This document shows, piece by piece, positions 58,452-64,000 of a stretch of DNA of 64,000 nt (position 1 is its first letter; every line of letters starts with the position of its first letter). The notes under the pieces were generated by a model. It was given only the letters and a program-made list of their open reading frames with translations, was not told where the DNA came from and did not search any database. Source of the DNA: Streptomyces longisporoflavus (lineage in GTDB: Bacteria; Actinomycetota; Actinomycetes; Streptomycetales; Streptomycetaceae); NCBI RefSeq assembly GCF_014649775.1, contig NZ_BMTR01000001.1, positions 124,001-188,000 on the forward strand, read 5' to 3'. Position numbers and translations under genes: made by a program.

Positions 58452-59738
58452 GTGTCGTCATCATCCGCGTTGCCCCATTTCTCCCCCCATGCCGGTTCCT
58501 CCGCACCCGCATCCGCATCTGCTTCCTCCTCCGCGCCGCTGCACCTCGCCGTCGCACTCGACGGCGTGGGCTGGCACCCGGCCGCCTGGCGTGAACCGGT
58601 CGCCCGGCCCGCGGAGTTGCTCACTGCCCGGTACTGGACCGACCTGGTCGCCGAGGCCGAACGCGGCCTGCTGGACTTCGTGACGATCGAGGACGCGCTC
58701 GGGCTGCAGTCGTCGCACTTCACCGAACCCGACGGACGCACGGACCAGGTGCGAGGACGCCTCGACGCGGTACTCATCGCCGCCCGGGTCGCCCCGCTGA
58801 CCAGCCACATCGGCCTCGTGCCGACGGTGGTGACCACCCACACGGAGCCGTTCCACATATCCAAGGCCATCGCCACGCTCGACTACGTGAGCACAGGCCG
58901 CGCGGGGGTACGGGTGCAGGTGTCCGCGCGCCGCAACGAGGCCGCGCACTTCGGGCGCCGCACGCTTCCCGCCATCGAGGGCGTCGAGGACCTCGGCAGA
59001 GCCGACGTACGGGAGTTGACCCTCGACCTCTTCGACGAGGCGGCCGACTACGTCGAAGTCGTGCGCCGTCTCTGGGACAGCTGGGAGGACGACGCGGAGA
59101 TCCGGGACGTCGCCACGGGCCGCTTCATCGACCGCGACAAGCTGCACTACATCGACTTCGAGGGCAAGCACTTCAGCGTCAAGGGGCCCTCGATCACGCC
59201 CCGGCCGCCACAGGGCCGCCCCCTCGTCAGCGCGCTCGCCCACGAAGGCCCGACCGAGGCTCCGTTCCGGCTTCTCGGCCGCTCTGCCGACATCGGATAC
59301 GTCACCCCGCGCGACGCCCGACACGCACGCACCATCGTCACGGCGGTCCGCGCCGAACAGGACGCGGCCGGGCGCACCGACGAGCCCCTGCACCTCTTCG
59401 GCGACCTGCTGGTGTTCCTCGACGACGACCCGGCCGCCGCCAGGGACCGCCGGGAGCGCCTCGACGCCGTCGCCGGGCAGCCGTACACCGGCGACGCGCA
59501 CATCTTCACCGGCACGCCCGCGCAACTGGCGGACGTTATCCAGGAGTTGGAGCAGGCCGGGCTCACCGGCTTCCGGCTGCGTCCCGCCGTCGTCGGTCAT
59601 GACCTCCCGGGGATCACCCGGGGCCTGGTGCCCGAACTCCAGCGCCGCGGCGCCTTCCGCCGTGCGTACGAGGCCGACACCCTGCGCGGTCTGCTCGGCC
59701 TCGCCCGCCCCGCAAGCCGCTACGCCGCCTCCGCCTGA
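58452..59738 (+). CDS. LLM-class flavin-dependent monooxygenase
   Basis: 428 aa, luciferase-like TIM barrel. A 30-residue Ser/Ala-rich N-terminus precedes the first strand LHLAVALDGVGWHPAAWREP. Other landmarks are LLDFVTIEDALGLQSSHF, LTSHIGLVPTVVTTHTEPFH and the VQVSARRNEAAHFG segment near the flavin. These two-component enzymes use FMNH2 from a separate reductase, which is not seen nearby. It starts at GTG with AGGAAGG 10 nt upstream. First of three monooxygenase genes behind a Cys-rich leader, so C-S bond cleavage of organosulfur compounds is likely. Confidence 0.9.
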   Translation: MSSSSALPHFSPHAGSSAPASASASSSAPLHLAVALDGVGWHPAAWREPVARPAELLTARYWTDLVAEAERGLLDFVTIEDALGLQSSHFTEPDGRTDQVRGRLDAVLIAARVAPLTSHIGLVPTVVTTHTEPFHISKAIATLDYVSTGRAGVRVQVSARRNEAAHFGRRTLPAIEGVEDLGRADVRELTLDLFDEAADYVEVVRRLWDSWEDDAEIRDVATGRFIDRDKLHYIDFEGKHFSVKGPSITPRPPQGRPLVSALAHEGPTEAPFRLLGRSADIGYVTPRDARHARTIVTAVRAEQDAAGRTDEPLHLFGDLLVFLDDDPAAARDRRERLDAVAGQPYTGDAHIFTGTPAQLADVIQELEQAGLTGFRLRPAVVGHDLPGITRGLVPELQRRGAFRRAYEADTLRGLLGLARPASRYAASA

Positions 59739-59756
59739 GCCGGAAGGAACCCCGAC

Positions 59757-61187
59757 ATGAGCAAGTCACCGGACAAGCCGCTCAAGCAGATCCACCTCGC
59801 GGCGCACTTCCCCGGCGTCAACAACACCACCGTATGGAGCGACCCCGAAGCCGGAAGCCACATCGAGTTCAGCTCCTTCGCGCACTTCGCACGTACCGCC
59901 GAGCGCGCCAAATTCGATTTCCTGTTCCTTGCCGAAGGCCTGCGCCTGCGCGAACAGGGCGGGCAGATATACGACTTGGACGTGGTCGGACGGCCCGACA
60001 CCTTCACCGTCCTCGGCGCGCTCGCCGCCGTCACCGAACACCTCGGCCTGACCGGCACCATCAACTCCACCTTCAACGAGCCCTACGAAGTGGCCCGCCA
60101 GTTCGCCAGCCTCGACCACCTCTCCGGCGGGCGCGCCGCGTGGAACGTCGTGACCTCCTGGGACGCCTTCACCGGCGAGAACTTCCGCCGCGGCGGATTC
60201 CTCCCGCAGGAGGAGCGGTACTCCAGGGCGAAGGAATTCCTCGGCACGGCGAACGAACTCTTCGACTCCTGGCGCGGGGACGCGATCGCCGCCGACCAGG
60301 AGAGCGGTACCTTCCTTCGCGACGCCAAAGCGGGCGCCTTCGTCCATCAAGGGCAGCACTTCGACATCCAGGGACAGTTCAACGTCCCGCGCAGCCCTCA
60401 GGGGCGGCCGGTCGTCTTCCAGGCCGGGGACTCCGAGGAGGGGCGCGAGTTCGCCGCCGCGGGCGCCGACGCGATCTTCAGCCGGTACAGCACGCTCAAG
60501 GAGGGGCAGGCGTTCTACGCGGACGTCAAGGGGCGGCTTGCCCGCCACGGCCGCACCCGCGACCAGCTGCTCGTCCTGCCGGCCGCGACCTTCGTCCTCG
60601 GGGACACCGACGCCGAGGCGGAGGAGCTCTCCCGTGAAGTGCGGCGCAAGCAGGTCAGCGGTGCCACGGCGATCAAGCACCTGGAGTTCGTCTGGAACCG
60701 CGACCTGTCCGCGTACGACCCGGAAGGACCGCTGCCCGACATCGACCCGGACCTCGGCGAACACACCGTCGCCCGAGGGCGCGCCCAGGTGAGGATGTAC
60801 CGCGACCCGCTGGCCACCGCGCGCGAATGGCGCGATCTTGCGGAGGCCAACAAATGGTCCATCCGCGACCTCGTCATCGAGACCGGAAACCGCCAGTCCT
60901 TCGTCGGCTCCCCGGCCACCGTCGCCGAGACGATCAACCACTTCGTCCAGGCCGACGCGTCCGACGGCTTCATCCTCGTCCCGCACATCACCCCCGGCGG
61001 TCTCGACGCCTTCGCCGACACCGTGGTCCCGCTGCTCCAGGAACGCGGCGTGTTCCGCACGGAGTACGAGGGCACCACCCTGCGCGATCACCTCGGCCTC
61101 GCCCACCCCGACGCCGGGACGACCGACGCCGGGATGACCGGCGCCACGTTCGTACCCACGCCCGTGCCCGCGTCGGCCGACCACTGA
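59757..61187 (+). CDS. NtaA/SnaA/DszA family flavin monooxygenase
   Basis: 476 aa. Features of the DszA/NtaA/SnaA group: KQIHLAAHFPGVNNTTVWSD at the start, AERAKFDFLFLAEGLRLRE, STFNEPYEVARQFASLDHLS and the conserved GRAAWNVVTSWD. Members oxidise dibenzothiophene sulfone, dimethyl sulfide (DmoA) or aminopolycarboxylates with FMNH2. Eighteen bp after the previous gene with GGAAGGA before the ATG, so co-transcribed. Together with the leader peptide this points to sulfur acquisition, but the substrate cannot be read. Confidence 0.92.
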   Translation: MSKSPDKPLKQIHLAAHFPGVNNTTVWSDPEAGSHIEFSSFAHFARTAERAKFDFLFLAEGLRLREQGGQIYDLDVVGRPDTFTVLGALAAVTEHLGLTGTINSTFNEPYEVARQFASLDHLSGGRAAWNVVTSWDAFTGENFRRGGFLPQEERYSRAKEFLGTANELFDSWRGDAIAADQESGTFLRDAKAGAFVHQGQHFDIQGQFNVPRSPQGRPVVFQAGDSEEGREFAAAGADAIFSRYSTLKEGQAFYADVKGRLARHGRTRDQLLVLPAATFVLGDTDAEAEELSREVRRKQVSGATAIKHLEFVWNRDLSAYDPEGPLPDIDPDLGEHTVARGRAQVRMYRDPLATAREWRDLAEANKWSIRDLVIETGNRQSFVGSPATVAETINHFVQADASDGFILVPHITPGGLDAFADTVVPLLQERGVFRTEYEGTTLRDHLGLAHPDAGTTDAGMTGATFVPTPVPASADH

Positions 61188-61201
61188 GGAGGACCCCCGA
61201 C

Positions 61202-62329
61202 ATGCCTGCCATCCCTCTCGGCGTCCTCGACCTGGTGCCGATCTCGTCCGGCTCCACCGCGACCGAGGCGCTGCACAACTCCATCGACCTGGCCCGGCGG
61301 ACCGAGCAATTCGGCTACAGCCGCTACTGGTTCGCCGAACACCACCTCAACCCCGGCGTCGCCGGCACCTCGCCCGCGGTTGTCCTCGCCCTGACCGCCG
61401 CCGCGACCTCGACGATCCGGCTCGGGGCAGGTGCCGTACAGCTCGGACACCGCACCGCTCTCGCCACGGTCGAGGAGTTCGGCCTGATCGACGCGCTGCA
61501 TCCCGGCCGCCTGGACCTCGGGCTCGGCCGCTCGGGCGGCAAGCCGCCGGGGACGCCCGCCGCTGCGCCGCCCACCGCGACACCGGTCGTCGACGGCCGC
61601 GCCCCCAACGGGCTTCGCATCCCCGCCAGGTTCTCCTACGAGCATCTGCTCGGCTCGCCCCGCGTCGCCCTCCAGCGCACACTGCTCCAGCAGCCCAACG
61701 CCACGTCCCAGGACTACGGGGAGCAGGTCGACGACATCCTGGCACTCCTGGCGGGTACGTACCGGTCCGCGGACGGCGTCGAGGCGCACGTCGTGCCCGG
61801 CGAGGGCGCCGACATCCAGGTGTGGATCCTGGGCAGCAGCGGCGGCCAGAGCGCGGACGTCGCGGGCCGCGGCGGCCTGCCCTTCGCCGCGAACTACCAC
61901 GTCAGCCCGGGCACGGTACTCGAAGCCGTGGAGGGCTACCGCGCCGCGTTCAAGCCATCCGACGTACTCGACGAGCCCTACGTCAGTGTCTCCGCGGACG
62001 TCGTCGTCGCCGAGGACGACAAGAGTGCCCGCGAACTCGCCGCGGGCTACGGCCCCTGGGTCCGCAGCATCCGCACGGCCGAGGGCGCCATCCCGTTCCC
62101 CACCCCGGCCGAAGCACGCGCGCACGTGTGGACCGACGCGGACCGCGCCCTGGTGGACGACCGCACCGAAACCCAGTTCACCGGCTCCCCGGCACACGTC
62201 GCGGACCTCCTGGAACAGCTCCAGGAAGCCACCGGCGCCGACGAGTTGCTCATCACCACCATCACCCACGGCCACGCCGACCGGGTGCGCTCCTACGAGC
62301 TGCTCGCCGAGGAGTGGCGGCGCAGGTGA
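61202..62329 (+). CDS. LLM-class flavin-dependent oxidoreductase, MsnO8-like
   Basis: 375 aa. IPLGVLDLVPISSGSTATEA and YSRYWFAEHHLNPGVAGTSP are the hallmarks of the MsnO8 (group 2 alkanal monooxygenase-like) branch. A Pro/Ala-rich insertion near residues 115-140 interrupts the barrel. GAGGA precedes the ATG, 14 bp after the previous stop. Third gene of the operon. May act on a later intermediate or provide a second specificity. Confidence 0.9.
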   Translation: MPAIPLGVLDLVPISSGSTATEALHNSIDLARRTEQFGYSRYWFAEHHLNPGVAGTSPAVVLALTAAATSTIRLGAGAVQLGHRTALATVEEFGLIDALHPGRLDLGLGRSGGKPPGTPAAAPPTATPVVDGRAPNGLRIPARFSYEHLLGSPRVALQRTLLQQPNATSQDYGEQVDDILALLAGTYRSADGVEAHVVPGEGADIQVWILGSSGGQSADVAGRGGLPFAANYHVSPGTVLEAVEGYRAAFKPSDVLDEPYVSVSADVVVAEDDKSARELAAGYGPWVRSIRTAEGAIPFPTPAEARAHVWTDADRALVDDRTETQFTGSPAHVADLLEQLQEATGADELLITTITHGHADRVRSYELLAEEWRRR

Positions 62330-62333
62330 CACG

Positions 62334-62369
62334 GCCGTACGCCGGGTGCCTGCGCGCCCGGCGTACGGC
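62334..62369. terminator. Bidirectional hairpin terminator
   Basis: 13-bp perfect stem GCCGTACGCCGGG with its complement at 62357-62369 and a 10-nt loop. The right arm touches the stop codon of the convergent regulator. Confidence 0.82.
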
Positions 62370-63565
62370 TACCCGGCCCGGCCCCCGAGCACGATCGTGC
62401 GGGCGATGTCGAGGGTGAGGCGCTGCCACGGGTCCCGGGGATCGCGGGACGTGATGTCGCGGACGCGGCGCAGGCGGTAGCGCACGGACTGGGGGTGGAG
62501 GTGCAGTGCGCGGGCCGCGGCATTGGCGGAACCGGTGTCGATGTACGCGGTGAGGGCTTCCAGAAGGTGGCGCCGGGCTCCGTCGACGAGGGGGCCGAGG
62601 ACGATGCGGCCGATCTGGTCGGGGCTTACGACGGGGTGGCCCGCGAGCAGCGCGAGGACGTGCGCGTCGGCGTCGGTGAGGACCCGCTCGGGGTGGTGGG
62701 CGTGCGGGGGAGCGGTGTCGAGGGCGCCCGCGGCGAGCCGGTGGGCGACCGCGACGCGGTCCAGGCTCTCGCCCGAGATCACACAGCCGCGCCAGGCGTG
62801 CCGGCGCAGGATCTCCGGCACGGAGTCGGCGGCCACGGCCGGAGCGAGCAGCACGGCACGCGAACCGTGCGTCGTCGCCAGGGCCGTGCCGCGCGCGCCG
62901 TCGCCGTCAAGGTCCGCGAGCAGCGCCGTCGACGTGGTCAGGGAGATGTCGGACGAGGCGCCGTCCAGGGCTGTGGCATCGGCCGGTTCGGCCACCAGCA
63001 GGCTGTAGCGCTCGGGGAGTTGCACGCCCAGACGTGCGGCCCGCGCGCTGAGCGCGGCCGGGGAGGCGTGCCGGCCCGCGATCAGGTCGTCAAGGAGCAG
63101 TTGGAGCGACCTGTCGCGGTCGCCCGAGAGGCGCTCGCTGGTGGCCGCGTACGCCGTCGTCATCTCCTCGGAGATGGTGTCCATGGCGGTGAGCAGAAGC
63201 TGGGCCAGGGCGAAGGCGTCCTGCGCGGACAGCTGTGGTGCGCGGGCCGCGACCTCGTCCGCGAGCACCGCGGCGGCCACCCGGTAGGCGCGCAGGACGG
63301 CCTGCAGGGGGCGGCCGTCGGCAGCCCGCGCCGCCGCGATCCCGCGAAAGCGCCGCAGATCGGCCGGGCCGATCGCGCCGTCCGCGGCCCAGTGGTCCAG
63401 GAGGCGGTCGGTGGCCCAGGCCGCGATCGCCCGCACCTCGGGGAACCTGCTGCCGTCGAGCGCCGTGTAGGTCGGAACCTGTTCGTGCACCGCGTCGACG
63501 ATCGCCTCGACGAGACGGGGGTCGGCCAGGAGTTCCTGCCGGACGTGTTCCCGCTTGTTTGTCAC
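62369..63565 (-). CDS. PucR/CdaR-type transcriptional regulator
   Basis: 398 aa if the GTG at 63563-63565 is used; an ATG at 63604 adds 13 residues, and neither has a good ribosome site. The C-terminal PucR helix-turn-helix is clear (TGSANAAARALHLHPQSVRY, then RLRRVRDI). The centre (about 170-290) is a GGDEF-like CdaR sensory region, and the N-terminal 150 residues resemble the RsbT-like helical domain common in actinomycete members. Divergent from the lactate-oxidase-like gene, over a 17-bp inverted repeat, so it is probably that gene's activator. Confidence 0.88.
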   Translation of the reverse strand: MTNKREHVRQELLADPRLVEAIVDAVHEQVPTYTALDGSRFPEVRAIAAWATDRLLDHWAADGAIGPADLRRFRGIAAARAADGRPLQAVLRAYRVAAAVLADEVAARAPQLSAQDAFALAQLLLTAMDTISEEMTTAYAATSERLSGDRDRSLQLLLDDLIAGRHASPAALSARAARLGVQLPERYSLLVAEPADATALDGASSDISLTTSTALLADLDGDGARGTALATTHGSRAVLLAPAVAADSVPEILRRHAWRGCVISGESLDRVAVAHRLAAGALDTAPPHAHHPERVLTDADAHVLALLAGHPVVSPDQIGRIVLGPLVDGARRHLLEALTAYIDTGSANAAARALHLHPQSVRYRLRRVRDITSRDPRDPWQRLTLDIARTIVLGGRAG

Positions 63566-63612
63566 AGGGTGATAGTCCCATCGGAAAAGGGTGCGTACGA
63601 CCATGGACGGGG

Positions 63613-63629
63613 CTTGTCACAGTGGCAAG
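63613..63629. promoter_or_regulatory. Inverted repeat between regulator and lactate-oxidase-like gene
   Basis: CTTGTCAC-A-GTGGCAAG, one mismatch in 8-bp arms. It is centred in the divergent promoter region, about 80 bp before the ATG at 63703. Confidence 0.5.
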
Positions 63630-63702
63630 GATCGTCGGGTAGAGAGTGTGTCCCACGCGCTCTCGTCACGCAGTCTCAAGGCCATCGGACGGGACCCACC
63701 AC

Positions 63703-64000
63703 ATGACGACGACGCCGAACTGGGCGGACTTCCAGTACGAGATCTATCTCAACGGCATGACTGGCGCCGTACCCCGCCTGCCCACCGACCTGACGCGGCT
63801 CGAGGAGCTGACCGAGCAGCGGCTCGGCCCGGGCCCTGTCGGCTATGTCGCGGGAAGCGCGGGCAACGGCAGCACGGCCCGCGCCAACCGCGGGGCACTG
63901 GAGCGGCGCCGGATCGTGCCGCGCATGCTGCGCGACGTACACGAACGCGATCTGTCGGTGGAGGTGCTCGGCCACCGGCTGCCCGCGCCGCTCGCCCTCG
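63703..64000 (+). CDS. FMN-dependent alpha-hydroxy acid oxidase, lactate 2-monooxygenase-like (5' part)
   Basis: The first 99 codons; the gene continues past the right edge. WADFQYEIYLNGMTGAVPRL and RLGPGPVGYVAGSAGNGSTA correspond to the N-terminus of lactate 2-monooxygenase and related (S)-2-hydroxy-acid oxidases. VPRMLRDVHERDLSVEVLGH is the conserved stretch before the FMN site. Catalytic residues lie outside the window. Oxidation of lactate or another hydroxy acid under control of the divergent PucR-type protein is likely. Confidence 0.88.
   Translation, partial: MTTTPNWADFQYEIYLNGMTGAVPRLPTDLTRLEELTEQRLGPGPVGYVAGSAGNGSTARANRGALERRRIVPRMLRDVHERDLSVEVLGHRLPAPLAL

Noticed and set aside
1..64000. 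tRNA, rRNA, CRISPR array, insertion sequence, integrase or attachment site
   Set aside because: I looked for cloverleaf T-arm motifs, regularly spaced repeats, transposase or integrase proteins and long direct repeats, and saw none.

Overview
The window reads as chromosomal DNA of a Streptomyces-like actinomycete. GC is very high, third codon positions are almost all G/C, many starts are GTG, and the gene families are typical: an SSI-type protease inhibitor, a streptogrisin-type protease, an MmyB-type regulator, an ECF42-type sigma operon, a SAV2177-type methyltransferase and DmdR1/IdeR-like iron boxes. I see no rRNA, tRNA, CRISPR array, insertion sequence or prophage. The left edge cuts a transporter gene and the right edge cuts a lactate-oxidase-type gene.

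Layout. 1-3.5 kb: an efflux pump divergent from its TetR regulator over two 23-bp operators, then a MarR-MFS-isochorismatase operon. 3.6-6.5 kb: acetyltransferase, type III polyketide synthase and an MmyB-type regulator. 7-11 kb: oxidoreductase, TetR genes, cupin and an EamA transporter with twin operators. 11.3-16 kb: asparagine synthetase, then a DGPF-ECF sigma-SUMF1 operon whose sigma gene seems to start at CTG. 16-24.3 kb: PEP-mutase-like enzyme, MMPL transporter, lpdA, methyltransferase and a TauD-epoxide hydrolase pair. 24.3-32.7 kb: SSI inhibitor, PL8 polysaccharide lyase, hydrolase, methyltransferases and a GlxA-like regulator.

32.7-40.5 kb is the most notable region. A tightly coupled minus-strand operon encodes an ATP-grasp ligase, two IucA/IucC NIS synthetases with a 70-residue unknown ORF wedged between them, and a PLP decarboxylase. 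It is divergent from a FhuF-like ferric reductase across two iron boxes. The gene content and order resemble vibrioferrin pvsA-B-D-E without the exporter, so this looks like an iron-repressed NRPS-independent siderophore system, possibly of vibrioferrin type.

40.7-50.8 kb: a Clp-N/HTH regulator with twin inverted repeats over its own -10 box, an MFS partner, small oxidoreductases, a TPR protein, an HTH protein of unknown role, a second MMPL transporter and a DUF3048 protein. 51-57.5 kb: secreted or degradative enzymes (S1 protease, M13 peptidase, GH127 enzyme with an inserted LamG domain). 57.5-62.3 kb: a decayed DinB gene, then a Cys-Cys leader peptide ahead of three flavin monooxygenases, which together suggest cysteine-responsive scavenging of organic sulfur. 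The window closes with a PucR/CdaR-like regulator divergent from the lactate-oxidase-like gene.

Two patterns recur. Nine start codons lie 6-7 nt after a TANNNT hexamer, as expected for leaderless mRNAs. Several genes end in short tandem repeats followed by long GC-rich hairpins without U-tracts.
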